Origin: Bifidobacterium pullorum subsp. saeculare
Lineage (GTDB): Bacteria > Actinomycetota > Actinomycetes > Actinomycetales > Bifidobacteriaceae
DNA length: 40,532 nucleotides
Assembly (NCBI RefSeq): GCF_016899725.1
Contig: NZ_JACLYU010000014.1
Location: 1 to 40,532 of the forward strand
Direction of reading: 5' to 3'
Below the pieces are notes generated by a model. It was not told where the DNA came from, searched no databases, and was given only the letters and a program-made list of their open reading frames with translations. The translations under genes were made by a program, and so were the position numbers. Of the stretch, positions 9,002 to 17,834 are shown piece by piece; the first letter of the stretch is position 1, and every line of letters begins with the position of its first letter.

Positions 9002-9047
9002 TGCGGCGAACCGTACTCTTGGGCCCGCTCAGCGTACGGTTTTCCGG
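9002..9047 (+). repeat. Palindromic repeat, copy A1
   Basis: TGCGGCGAACCGTAC (9002-9016) faces GTACGGTTTTCCGG (9034-9047) across a 17-base loop. It is related to the four hairpins at 32.8-33.0 kb: the GCGGC-GAACCGTAC arm is on the left, so it has the same orientation as those copies. The right arm is degraded relative to the GTACGGTTTGTCGCA consensus. Confidence 0.8.
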
Positions 9048-9137
9048 CTCTTCGCATTTTTGCGTGTGTGGGTGCGTTGTTACCACCGTGTTGCCGCATG
9101 GGGGGCACCGCATGGGGACGCATGGGGGCGGCCATCG

Positions 9138-9184
9138 TGCGACAAACCGTACGCCTGCGGTCCGTCAGCGTACGGTTCGCCACA
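9138..9184 (-). repeat. Palindromic repeat, copy A2, inverted orientation
   Basis: TGCGACAAACCGTACGC (9138-9154) faces GCGTACGGTTCGCCACA (9168-9184) across a 13-base loop. The arm with GACAAACC is here on the left and the arm with GGTTCGCC on the right, the reverse of copy A1 and of the 32.8-kb copies. About 90 bases separate it from A1, including the tract GCATGGGGACGCATGGGGGCGG. Confidence 0.8.
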
Positions 9185-9272
9185 GAAGCGCTTCCATGCC
9201 CCCCGGAAACACCCCCCGGAAACAGCACCACCGGCAACAGCGCGCACACATGAACATGCGAAGAGCCAGGCA

Positions 9273-9576
9273 TCAGGCGTCCCCGGGGCCGTCGGCATCC
9301 AACGGGGCGGAGTCCGTGGCCATCGCCCGGAACTCGCTCGTCGACGTGATGGCACATCAGCGGCTCGGGGATTGGCTCGTCCTCCCGCAGCTCGCCCCGG
9401 AGCACGTATTCGAGCAGAAAGCTGTCGTCCGGCTGGCGCATGAGCCGGAACCCGGCGCCGCGCACCAGGCGTCCCGCCCGGATCAGGTAGAGCGGGAACG
9501 GCGGCACCTCACCGGGCACCACATGCCAGTAGGTGCCCAGCGAACGGCCGGGATACTCCCGCGTCGCGGTGGCCAC
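9273..9576 (-). pseudogene. AraC-family regulator remnant, N-terminal domain only
   Basis: From a GTG at 9576 the translation reads MATATREYPGRSLGTYWHVV, then PLYLIRAGRLVRGAGFRLMRQ and DDSFLLEYVLRGEL. The pattern of an arginine-containing strand followed by the LLxYVLxG element is that of the sugar/effector-binding cupin domain that begins AraC-type regulators. After about 75 residues the similarity ends, the composition drifts, and no helix-turn-helix domain follows in any frame. Another frame closes with a stop at 9273-9275. The two palindromic repeats lie just beyond. I read this as a truncated regulator, possibly of carbohydrate genes; a short real protein of different nature is not excluded. 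Confidence 0.45.
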
Positions 9577-9600
9577 GTCATCGGGGACGGGGGTCGCCGC

Positions 9601-9642
9601 GGCAGGGGGCGGGGACGGGATTCCCCGGGCCCGCCCCCTGCC
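9601..9642 (-). terminator. Terminator of glgE
   Basis: GGCAGGGGGCGGG (9601-9613) and CCCGCCCCCTGCC (9630-9642) form a perfect 13-bp stem with a 16-base loop, 40 bases past the glgE stop. There is no U-tract. It also overlaps the space upstream of the AraC remnant. Confidence 0.6.
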
Positions 9643-9681
9643 GGCGGGACGGCGGAAGTACGCGCCCCGCCCATCTCGCGC

Positions 9682-11982
9682 TCAGTCCTGGCGGCGGGCC
9701 TGCGGGTCGTTCCAGAAGTCGTGGACCACGTGGAACACGTGCGCCACGTCGGCCCAGGGGGCCAGCGAGACGAAGTTGTCCCAGCTCCACGCGAAGTCAC
9801 GGCCGGTGAGCTCGTCGCGCATATGCGCGCCCCACTTGGGGTCCACCTCGAACTCGGGCATCTCGAAATGCACCATCGCCTGGTGGGCGTTGTGGCAGTC
9901 GAGGTTCACCACCACGACCAGCGTCTCCGGCTTGCCGCTCGCGGTCAGCGCGCTCGGCGTGTGGCGGGCGAAGGCCACGATGTTCGGGTCGCTGGTCTCG
10001 AGCACATGCACGTTGTGGTAGCTGAACACCTCCGGGTACGTGCGGCGGATGCGGTTGAGGGAGGTGAGCAGCTCGGCGATGCCGAACTCGTCCGTGCGCG
10101 ACCAGTCGCGCACCTTCACCTCGTACTTCTCGTTGTCGATCTGCTCCTCGAAGCCGGGGCGCTGGCGGTTCTCGATGAGCTCGTAGCCGTTGTAGATGCC
10201 CCAGCTCGGGCTTCCCATCGCGGCCAGCACCGCGCGCACCGCGTGGCCGGCGATGCCGTTGTCGCGCAGGTAGGCGGTGAGGATGTCCGGCGTGGTGGGC
10301 CAGAACGTGTTGTGCTGGTAGTAGCCGTCGTCGCAGTTCGTGGTGTGCAGGTACTCCTCGAGCTCCTCCTTGGTGTTGCGCCACGGGAAGTAGCAGTGCG
10401 ACTGCGTGAAGCCCACGTAGCTCAGCGCGCGCATCATGCCCGGGCGGGTGAAGGCCTCGGCCAGGAACAGCACCTCCGGGTGCCGCTTGGTGACCGCGGC
10501 GATCACGTCCTGCCAGAAGCGCACCGGCTTGGTGTGCGGATTGTCGACGCGGAAGATCGTCACGCCCGCCCCGATCCACAGCTCGAGGATGCGCTCGACC
10601 TCCTTCTCGATGCCCGGCATGTCTATGTTGAAGTCGATTGGATAGATGTCCTGGTACTTCTTCGGCGGGTTCTCCGCGAACGCGATCGTGCCGTCCGGCT
10701 TGGTGCGGAACCAGTCCGGATGCTGCTTGACCCACGGGTGGTCCGGGGAGCACTGCAACGCGAAGTCGAGCGCGACCTCCAGGCCCAGCTCGTGCGCCTT
10801 GGCGCACAGGGCCTTGAAGTCGTCCATCGTGCCGAGCTTGGGATCCACCGTGTCATGCCCGCCGAGCTCGGAGCCGATGCCGAAGGGGGAGCCGGGGTCG
10901 TCCGGGCCGGCCGTCAGCGCGTTGTTGCGGCCCTTGCGGTTGGTGGTGCCGATCGGGAAGATCGGCGGCAGATAGACGATGTCGAAGCCCTCGGCCTTGG
11001 CGCGATCCAGGCCGGAGACGGCGGTTTTGAGCGTGCCCTGCACGATCTTGCCGGTGGCCTGGTCGTAGTAGGCGCCCTCGGAGCGCGGGAAGAACTGGTA
11101 CCACGCGGCGAAGCTGGAGCCCGGGCGCTCCACCTTGAAGCGCTGCGGCGCGGAGGGGGAGATGCCGTCGCGCAGCGGATGCGTGCGGTGCAGCTCGGCC
11201 ACCGCGTCGGACGTGGCGGCGGCGAGGCGCTGCTTGGGGGGCAGCGTGCGGTCGGCCATCGTGTGCGCGGCCTGGAGCAGCGTCTTCTTCTGCGCGGCCT
11301 TGAGCCCGGCGTCCGGCGTCTCGGCCCAGCGGGCGAGCAGCGCGGCGCCGGTGGTCAGCGCGTTCTCCGTGTCGTCGTCCACCTCGACCTTGATCGTGGC
11401 GTCATGCAGCCAGGAGACGTAGATGTCCTCCCAGCCTTCGATGGTCACGCTCCATTCGCCCAGCTGGCGCTTGACATGCGCGAAGTCCGGCTCCCACGGC
11501 TTGACGTCGGAGCGCTCGCCGCAGCGGACCATCGCGGTCCAGCGGTCGAGGCCCGGGTTCACGCAGGTCATCGGCACGCGCAGCGTCTCGCGGCCGCGCG
11601 GATTGCGCACCACGGCGGTGGCGCCCACCTTGGTGCGCCCCTCGATGAACACCTGGGCCGTGAGCTCGAAGGCCTCGCCCAGCTCCACGCGCGGCGGGTA
11701 GATGCCCTGGTCCTCGCACGGGGTGATGTCCATCACGTTCACGCGGCCGAACTGCTCCGGGCCGCTCACCGCGATGGAGGGCGCGGCCGGCTCGCCGCCC
11801 GGGAACTCGGCCGCCACTTTGGCGGCCTCGGCCTTGGCGGCGCGGGCTTTGGCCGCGGCCGTGCGGCCGGAGCGGCCGGTCTGCCTGGTCCTGGTGGTTG
11901 CGGCGTCCTTGGCCGCGGTCGTGCGGGCGCTGTGCTCCCGCGTGGTCTTGGTGGCCGCCTGCGCGGTGGTCGTCTTCGACAC
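9682..11982 (-). CDS. glgE: Alpha-1,4-glucan:maltose-1-phosphate maltosyltransferase
   Basis: Glycoside hydrolase family 13 enzyme of the GlgE type, which extends alpha-glucan chains with maltose-1-phosphate. Recognised from the GlgE core: AAWYQFFPRSEGAYYD, GFDIVYLPPIFPIGTTNRKG, GSPFGIGSELGGHDTV, LDFALQCSPDHPWV, then the catalytic aspartate in TIFRVDNPHTKPVRFW and the acid/base glutamate in EVLFLAEAFTRPGMM. An N-terminal beta-domain (GRVNVMDITPCEDQGIYPP onward) precedes it. GTG at 11982 is chosen as start because AAGGAGGAGACC directly precedes it; upstream codons are not family sequence. The first 65 residues are Ala/Lys/Thr-rich and probably disordered. 766 residues, longer than typical mainly through this tail. 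No other trehalose-GlgE genes (treS, pep2, glgB) are in the window. Confidence 0.93.
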   Translation of the reverse strand: MSKTTTAQAATKTTREHSARTTAAKDAATTRTRQTGRSGRTAAAKARAAKAEAAKVAAEFPGGEPAAPSIAVSGPEQFGRVNVMDITPCEDQGIYPPRVELGEAFELTAQVFIEGRTKVGATAVVRNPRGRETLRVPMTCVNPGLDRWTAMVRCGERSDVKPWEPDFAHVKRQLGEWSVTIEGWEDIYVSWLHDATIKVEVDDDTENALTTGAALLARWAETPDAGLKAAQKKTLLQAAHTMADRTLPPKQRLAAATSDAVAELHRTHPLRDGISPSAPQRFKVERPGSSFAAWYQFFPRSEGAYYDQATGKIVQGTLKTAVSGLDRAKAEGFDIVYLPPIFPIGTTNRKGRNNALTAGPDDPGSPFGIGSELGGHDTVDPKLGTMDDFKALCAKAHELGLEVALDFALQCSPDHPWVKQHPDWFRTKPDGTIAFAENPPKKYQDIYPIDFNIDMPGIEKEVERILELWIGAGVTIFRVDNPHTKPVRFWQDVIAAVTKRHPEVLFLAEAFTRPGMMRALSYVGFTQSHCYFPWRNTKEELEEYLHTTNCDDGYYQHNTFWPTTPDILTAYLRDNGIAGHAVRAVLAAMGSPSWGIYNGYELIENRQRPGFEEQIDNEKYEVKVRDWSRTDEFGIAELLTSLNRIRRTYPEVFSYHNVHVLETSDPNIVAFARHTPSALTASGKPETLVVVVNLDCHNAHQAMVHFEMPEFEVDPKWGAHMRDELTGRDFAWSWDNFVSLAPWADVAHVFHVVHDFWNDPQARRQD

Positions 11983-12042
11983 GGTCTCCTCCTTAGCGAG
12001 GCTGATTGCTTTGTCTTCGATTGCTTGGTCAGGCACACGACC

Positions 12043-12048
12043 ATTGTA
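12043..12048 (-). promoter_or_regulatory. Putative -10 of glgE
   Basis: TACAAT on the minus strand, about 60 bases upstream of the glgE GTG, leaving a 5' leader of roughly 55 bases that contains the strong ribosome site. A TTCACA at about 12069-12074 is a possible -35, though the spacing of 20 is long. Confidence 0.4.
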
Positions 12049-12105
12049 GAAGCTCCGTTCGCGCCGGCTGTGAACGCGATGCCCATGGCACTTGACGTCG
12101 CGGCG

Positions 12106-12237
12106 TTGTGGATGCGCGATCGGTGAGCGCGACGGTTGTGGACAACCCATCGTCCGCCGCCCGCGGGGCCGGTGGATGCGACGGGCCGCGGCCGCGGCAT
12201 GGTGGACGGACGGGGTGCGTTCCGGCGGATTGTGGAC
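12106..12237. promoter_or_regulatory. Cluster of DnaA-box-like motifs upstream of the surface protein gene
   Basis: The glgE/surface-protein intergenic region (about 418 bases) holds TTGTGGATG (12106-12114), TTGTGGACAA (12136-12145) and ATTGTGGAC (12229-12237). The middle site reads TTGTCCACAA on the minus strand and contains TTGTCCACA, the preferred DnaA box of high-GC actinobacteria; the others differ at two or so positions. Three sites in 130 bases may be chance in a GC-rich region or may bind DnaA or a regulator. No gene lies here. Confidence 0.3.
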
Positions 12238-12400
12238 GGCCGGGGCGCCGCCGGCCGTCCCCGAGCCGCCGCGACACGCCCGGAGGGGAGGATCCGACCA
12301 CAATGCCCGCCCCGGCTTCCGCCACGCCGGGCCGCTCTGGGAGGCTCGGGACCAAGGCCGGGCGGATGGGCCGCCGGGCCGGGCAAGGAAGGACGGGACG

Positions 12401-14332
12401 ATGAGGTCTTCGCACACCAGGCCCGCGCGATGGGGCGCGGGCGGCATCATCCGCACGCTGACGGCGGCGGCGCTGGCGGTCGGCATGGCGATGGCCGTGC
12501 CATCGGCGGCATGGGCCGCCGGCGGCACGCTGCTCGAACACGAGGACGGCACCTACGTGTGGTACGTGGACGGGTTCTACGGCGCCATCTCGAGGATGCC
12601 GGACGGCCGCCTCGCCTACTGCATGGAGCTGGGCGAGACGAGCTCGCTGTCCTATGCGGACAGCCATCCGCTGGACGACTCCATGGCGGCGCGCCAGCTG
12701 GCCTGGCTTATGGAGCGGTATCAGTCCAGCCATGACGCGCTGACGCATGCCGCCATCGCCTCGCTCATCCACGAGAAGATCGACCTGCGCCCGCAGCGGT
12801 GGCCCGAACGCTACGCGAAGGTCGTGGAGCGCAATCCCGGGATGCCGGCGCGCATGGAGGAGCTGCGCGCCGAGATGGAGCGGTACGCGCCGCAGGGCAT
12901 CGAGGTGACGAACGAGTACACCGAGGGGCTGCGCGCCGGCCGCGTGGGCGTGCGGGTGCGCAACGCGGCCGGAGGCGCCGCCCCCGGCACCGCGTTCACC
13001 GTGACGCTGGACGGACCCGCCGAGTTCGAGTCCGGCGGCAAGACGGCGTCGCGCACCTCCGAGGGCGGCACGCTCTGGCTGCCGTGGAAGGCCACCGGCG
13101 CGCAAGGCCAGGTGCGGGCCTCCGCCGTCTTCGAGCACGGCACGCTGCTGCGGCTGGACAGCACCCAGGACCTCGTCATCATCGGCGGCACGGCCAAGGC
13201 CCGCGGCGAGGACGAGGTGTTCCCGGCGCGCAAGCACTTCACGCCCGCCGTGGCCACCGAGGTCGCCGCGCGGCGGATCGACCCGGGCGAGCCGGTCGAG
13301 GACCGGGTCACCTCCGGCGTGGCCGGCGGGGACTGGGTGCCCGGTCTGGAGCTCACCGCCAGCGGCTACTACTTCACCGGCATCCAGGCTGACGAGATCG
13401 GCGAACCCGTGGTCCCGGGCAAAGGCGAGACCATCGGGCATTTCCTCGACGGGCTCAAGGAGCGCGGCTTCAAACCCGCGGCCCACGCCACCGCCTCGTT
13501 CACCGGCCCCGGCCAGAGCGTGACGGCCCGCGCCACCGTCGGCCCGGACGGCGGCGAGGCGTACCGCGCCCGCTCCGGCGACGACTTCGGCACCTGGGTG
13601 TGGGCCTTCGAAACCGGCCGGCAGAGCGAGAAGGCGCGCGACTATGTGGTGGCGGACGCCATTAGCCCCTTCCTCGAGGTCGCCGAGACCAGCGTGACGC
13701 GCCGGACGCTGCGGGTGGAATCCACCGTCACCGAGCATGCCGCGCAGATCGGCAGCGAGCTGAGCGACACCATCACCGTGCGGGGCTTCCCCGCCGACCA
13801 CGGCGAGTTCCCCGGCGACGAGGCGCTCGGCCTCGGCGCGGACGAACCCTACGCCCAGGTGAGCGTGTGGTGGGCCGGCGACCCGGAGAACCCCGCCAAC
13901 GACGCCGCCTACGAGCCCACCGGCGCGGAACCGCCCGCCGAGGACGCCAACCACCGCAGGATCGGCACCTGGGATTACCCGGCCGCCAACGGCACGTACC
14001 GCGTGGGCGCCGGCGCGCCGGACGCGCACGGCGACCCGGTGCGCATCGCCGCCGAGGACCACGGCTGGTACGTGTTCGTCTGGAGCTTCGCCGGCGACGA
14101 CCGCGTGCAGCCCGCCGCCAGCCGCTACGACGACCTGTGGGAGCACACCCGCGTGACCATCGAGGAGCCGCCGGAGGAGACGCCGCCGGAGGAGACGCCG
14201 CCCGCCGAGCCGCCGGCCGAGGAGCCGCCGCTGCCGTCGACCGGCGCGCGCGTGGCCGGCGCCGTCCTGGCCTGCGTCGGCCTGCTCGCGACCGGCTTGT
14301 TCGCCCTCGCCGCCGCCAAACGCCGCTCCTGA
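12401..14332 (+). CDS. LPXTG-anchored surface protein with degenerate thioester-like domain
   Basis: A 643-residue secreted wall protein. Residues 1-39 form a signal peptide with a hydrophobic core ending SAAWA. The C-terminus has a Glu/Pro-rich stalk (EEPPEETPPEE), the sortase motif LPSTG near residue 611, a hydrophobic helix and the basic tail KRRS. The N-terminal region resembles the thioester (TQxA) domains of Gram-positive adhesins: cysteine in LAYCMELG (residue 74) and the second motif as THAAIASLIHE, where the glutamine that would form the internal bond is histidine (116). Repeated beta-domain-like segments follow. AAGGAAGGA precedes the ATG at 12401. Transcribed away from glgE; ends at the hairpin 14343-14367. 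Probably an adhesin or wall component; ligand unknown. Confidence 0.85.
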   Translation: MRSSHTRPARWGAGGIIRTLTAAALAVGMAMAVPSAAWAAGGTLLEHEDGTYVWYVDGFYGAISRMPDGRLAYCMELGETSSLSYADSHPLDDSMAARQLAWLMERYQSSHDALTHAAIASLIHEKIDLRPQRWPERYAKVVERNPGMPARMEELRAEMERYAPQGIEVTNEYTEGLRAGRVGVRVRNAAGGAAPGTAFTVTLDGPAEFESGGKTASRTSEGGTLWLPWKATGAQGQVRASAVFEHGTLLRLDSTQDLVIIGGTAKARGEDEVFPARKHFTPAVATEVAARRIDPGEPVEDRVTSGVAGGDWVPGLELTASGYYFTGIQADEIGEPVVPGKGETIGHFLDGLKERGFKPAAHATASFTGPGQSVTARATVGPDGGEAYRARSGDDFGTWVWAFETGRQSEKARDYVVADAISPFLEVAETSVTRRTLRVESTVTEHAAQIGSELSDTITVRGFPADHGEFPGDEALGLGADEPYAQVSVWWAGDPENPANDAAYEPTGAEPPAEDANHRRIGTWDYPAANGTYRVGAGAPDAHGDPVRIAAEDHGWYVFVWSFAGDDRVQPAASRYDDLWEHTRVTIEEPPEETPPEETPPAEPPAEEPPLPSTGARVAGAVLACVGLLATGLFALAAAKRRS

Positions 14333-14342
14333 CGCGGGACCG

Positions 14343-14367
14343 CGGCGGAGGGCTTGACCCTCCGCCG
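14343..14367 (+). terminator. Terminator of the surface-protein gene
   Basis: CGGCGGAGGG (14343-14352) and CCCTCCGCCG (14358-14367) form a perfect 10-bp stem with a 5-base loop, 11 bases after the stop codon. No T-run follows. Confidence 0.75.
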
Positions 14368-14394
14368 TGGCCGGGCGGACGACACGCCGAGGGG

Positions 14395-14422
14395 TTGACG
14401 GATATGTGGATGCGGCTATGTT
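14395..14422 (+). promoter_or_regulatory. Promoter of the initiator tRNA
   Basis: TTGACG (14395-14400) and TATGTT (14417-14422) are separated by 16 bases, a good sigma-70-type promoter. The predicted start is near 14430, about 23 bases before the mature tRNA. Confidence 0.65.
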
Positions 14423-14452
14423 AGATAGAGCTGTCCGATGCGGACGTGCCGA

Positions 14453-14529
14453 CGCGGGGTGGAGCAGCTCGGTAGCTCGCTGGGCTCATAACCCAGAGGT
14501 CCATGGTTCAAATCCATGCCCCGCTACCA
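14453..14529 (+). tRNA. Initiator tRNA-Met (CAU)
   Basis: A 77-base tRNA with encoded CCA (14527-14529). The acceptor begins C-GCGGGG against CCCCGC-U, leaving position 1 unpaired, and the anticodon stem (CTGGG/CCCAG) has three G:C pairs next to the loop CTCATAA. Both are marks of the formyl-methionine initiator. D-arm GAGCAGCTCGGTAGCTC and T-loop TTCAAAT are present. Confidence 0.96.
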
Positions 14530-14535
14530 ATGGGA

Positions 14536-14564
14536 ATGGGAATCGCTGAACGAGCGGTTCCCAT
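14536..14564 (+). terminator. Terminator after initiator tRNA
   Basis: ATGGGAATCGCT (14536-14547) pairs with AGCGGTTCCCAT (14553-14564), 12 pairs including one G-T, with a 5-base loop, followed by TTCTTG. It separates the tRNA from metA. Confidence 0.7.
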
Positions 14565-14635
14565 TTCTTGTATCCGGCGAAATCCGGACTGCGCCGGACA
14601 TGGCCACGGAAACGAGCTGTCTGGGAGGGCGTGCG

Positions 14636-15697
14636 ATGCCAATCAAGATCCCCGCGGGGCTGCCGGCCCGCGACATCCTCGACTCCGAGCGCATCTTCGC
14701 GCTGGAGAAGCCCGAGGCAGAGCGCCAGCGCGTGCGCCCGCTCAAGCTGGTCATCCTCAACCTCATGCCCAAGAAGATCGAGACGGAGACGCAGCTGCTG
14801 CGCCTCATCTCCAAAAGCCCGCTGCAGGTGGAGATCGACTTCATGAAGGTCTCCACGCACGAGGCCACGCACGTCTCCGCCGACCACCTCGTCAAGTTCT
14901 ACGAGACCCCCGACGCCTTCGCGGGCAACTATTACGACGGCTTCGTGGTCACCGGCGCGCCCGTCGAGCACCTCGCCTTCGAGGACGTGGACTACTGGGA
15001 CGAGCTCACCGGCATCCTCGACTGGGCCTCCACCCACGTGTTCTCCACGATGCACCTGTGCTGGGGCGCGATGGCCGCGCTCCACCACCGCCATGGCATC
15101 GGCAAGGTGGATCTGGAGGAGAAGCTCTTCGGCGTCTTCCCCCAGTTCCTCCAGGACGAGTACTGCTTCCTGACCAACGGCTTCGACGAGGTCTGCCTGC
15201 AGCCCCACTCCCGCCTCGCCGGCGTGGACGAGGCGGCCGTGCGCGCCGACCCCGACCTGCAGATCCTCACCTGGGGGCCGCAGTCTGGCCCCGGGCTCAT
15301 CGCCACCCGCGACTTCTCCGAGGTGTTCGCGCTCGGCCACTGGGAATACGGCAAGACCACGCTCGCCGAGGAGTACGAGCGCGACATGGCCAAGGGCCTG
15401 GCCAACGTGCCCTTCCCATACAACTACTTCCCGCACGACGACCCCACGCTGGAGCCGTTGTTCTCCTGGCGCGCGCACGCCAACCTGCTGTGGCGCAACT
15501 GGCTCAACTGGGTGTACCAGACCACGCCCTACGACCTGACCGAGGTGCCCCGCCTGCGCGCCGAGAAGAAACTCGGCACCGACCGCTCCATCCGCCACGA
15601 GCCGGGCGGCCCGCGCGCCGACGGCTTCGCCCCACTCATGCGCGACGGCTACGGACTGGTGCCGGCGGGCGGCGCGCAGCCGGCGCGCGGTCGCTGA
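14636..15697 (+). CDS. metA: Homoserine O-acetyltransferase, MetA type
   Basis: Acylates homoserine as the first step of methionine synthesis. The 353-residue protein shows the MetA fold: nucleophilic Cys142 in MHLCWGAM, His235 and Glu237 in ALGHWEYGK, and oxyanion/substrate segments GFVVTGAPVE and YFPHDDP. Position 111 decides the acyl donor in this family: Gly gives succinyl-CoA use, Glu gives acetyl-CoA use. Here it is Glu (GAPVE), so acetyl-CoA is predicted. The ATG at 14636 follows GGGAGGG by six bases and starts the usual MPIKIP sequence. The last 20 residues are Gly/Ala/Arg-rich and atypical. It sits between the tRNA terminator and the ATP synthase operon; no S-box or other methionine riboswitch is apparent. 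Confidence 0.94.
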   Translation: MPIKIPAGLPARDILDSERIFALEKPEAERQRVRPLKLVILNLMPKKIETETQLLRLISKSPLQVEIDFMKVSTHEATHVSADHLVKFYETPDAFAGNYYDGFVVTGAPVEHLAFEDVDYWDELTGILDWASTHVFSTMHLCWGAMAALHHRHGIGKVDLEEKLFGVFPQFLQDEYCFLTNGFDEVCLQPHSRLAGVDEAAVRADPDLQILTWGPQSGPGLIATRDFSEVFALGHWEYGKTTLAEEYERDMAKGLANVPFPYNYFPHDDPTLEPLFSWRAHANLLWRNWLNWVYQTTPYDLTEVPRLRAEKKLGTDRSIRHEPGGPRADGFAPLMRDGYGLVPAGGAQPARGR

Positions 15698-16016
15698 GAG
15701 CGCTCACGAAACAGACCATATTGCGACCCGCCGGTTGCCAAACCGGTCCACGGCGGTATTAAAATCCATCCTCAGTCATTCGGAGTCGAATGCCCGGACA
15801 CAACACAACGGCGCGGGGGGAAATCGATTCCGCCCATGCCAAGTGCAGCCCTCGAGGCGCCCGGGCACCAGGTTCCCGTCGATGACCCAGCACGCATGCT
15901 CGTGGCCGGAGGACCCCGCCGATGGGAGGGGAATCCGATCCGTTCCCGTAACACAACGCGCAGGGGCGTTGGCATAGACTGGCATCTGTCCGAACAAGAA
16001 ACGCAGGAGGTAGAGC
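15698..16016 (+). promoter_or_regulatory. Leader/promoter region of the ATP synthase operon
   Basis: No gene is seen in this 319-base gap. A possible promoter is TTGCCA (15735-15740) with TATTAA (15757-15762), spacing 16; TAGACT (15975-15980) closer to atpB is an alternative -10. If the first is used, the untranslated leader is about 250 bases. The leader contains two related modules in swapped order: ACACAACGGCGCGGGG (15803-15818) then GGGGAAATCGATTCCG (15817-15832), later GGGGAATCCGATCCG (15928-15942) then ACACAACGCGCAGGGG (15951-15966). AGGAGG precedes the atpB start. Confidence 0.45.
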
Positions 16017-17169
<1,153 letters not shown>

Positions 17170-17249
17170 CCGGACCCGGTGGGAATCGCAAGAGACACCA
17201 AACCGGTACGGTACCCGGCAATCCGATGAACCAGTGAAAGGAGGCGGAT

Positions 17250-17789
17250 ATGGAGACTTTGGCTGAAACGAGCGGCATCGCGCTGTTCATTCCCAAGGTG
17301 TACGACATCGTGTGGTCCCTGATCATCCTCGTTGTCGTGGCCGTGTTCTTCTACAAGTTCTTCCTGCCCAAGTTCCAGTCCGTGTTCGACGAGCGCACCG
17401 CCAAGATCGAGGGTGGCATCGCCAAGGCCCAGAAGGACCAGGAGGCGGCCCGGGCGGCCAAGGAGCAGTACGAGGCGCAGCTGAGCAACGCGCGCGTGGA
17501 GGCGTCCAAGATCCGTGACGACGCCCGCGCCGAGGCTTCGCACATCGTGGCGGACGCCCGTTCGCGCGCCGAGTCCGAGGCCGCGCAGATCACGGCCAAC
17601 GCGCAGCGTTCGCTCGCCTCGCAGCAGCAGCAGGCGCTGGTCTCGCTCAAGGGCGAGGTCGGTGCGCTGGCCACCGCTCTGGCGGGCAAGATCCTCGGCG
17701 CCAAGCTGGAGGACCCCGGCGTGCAGTCCTCGATGATCGACTCGATGATCGACGACCTGGACTCCGGCGCGAAGACGGCCGCGAAGTGA
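17250..17789 (+). CDS. atpF: F1Fo ATP synthase subunit b
   Basis: Peripheral stalk subunit. 179 residues: a single membrane helix (about 20-42, VWSLIILVVVAVFFYKFFL) followed by the FDERTAKIEGGIAKAQ segment and a long Ala/Glu/Arg-rich coiled helix that dimerises and meets delta. GAAAGGAGGCGGAT directly precedes the ATG. Confidence 0.95.
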   Translation: METLAETSGIALFIPKVYDIVWSLIILVVVAVFFYKFFLPKFQSVFDERTAKIEGGIAKAQKDQEAARAAKEQYEAQLSNARVEASKIRDDARAEASHIVADARSRAESEAAQITANAQRSLASQQQQALVSLKGEVGALATALAGKILGAKLEDPGVQSSMIDSMIDDLDSGAKTAAK

Positions 17790-17834
17790 CCGGCACCCAA
17801 GCGGCACAAGACATGACGAAAGGGAGGTGACCCC

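Noticed and set aside
8707..9576. 289-residue protein on the minus strand
   Set aside because: Only the first 75 or so residues look protein-like (AraC N-terminal domain); the rest crosses the palindromic repeats and the neighbouring gene on the other strand.
9001..12126. Open frame of over 1000 codons on the plus strand opposite glgE
   Set aside because: Composition is that of a complementary-strand shadow (HRLGV-rich); glgE on the minus strand explains the region fully.
14565..14635. Methionine (SAM) riboswitch before metA
   Set aside because: The gap is only about 70 bases after the tRNA terminator and lacks the conserved core of SAM riboswitches.
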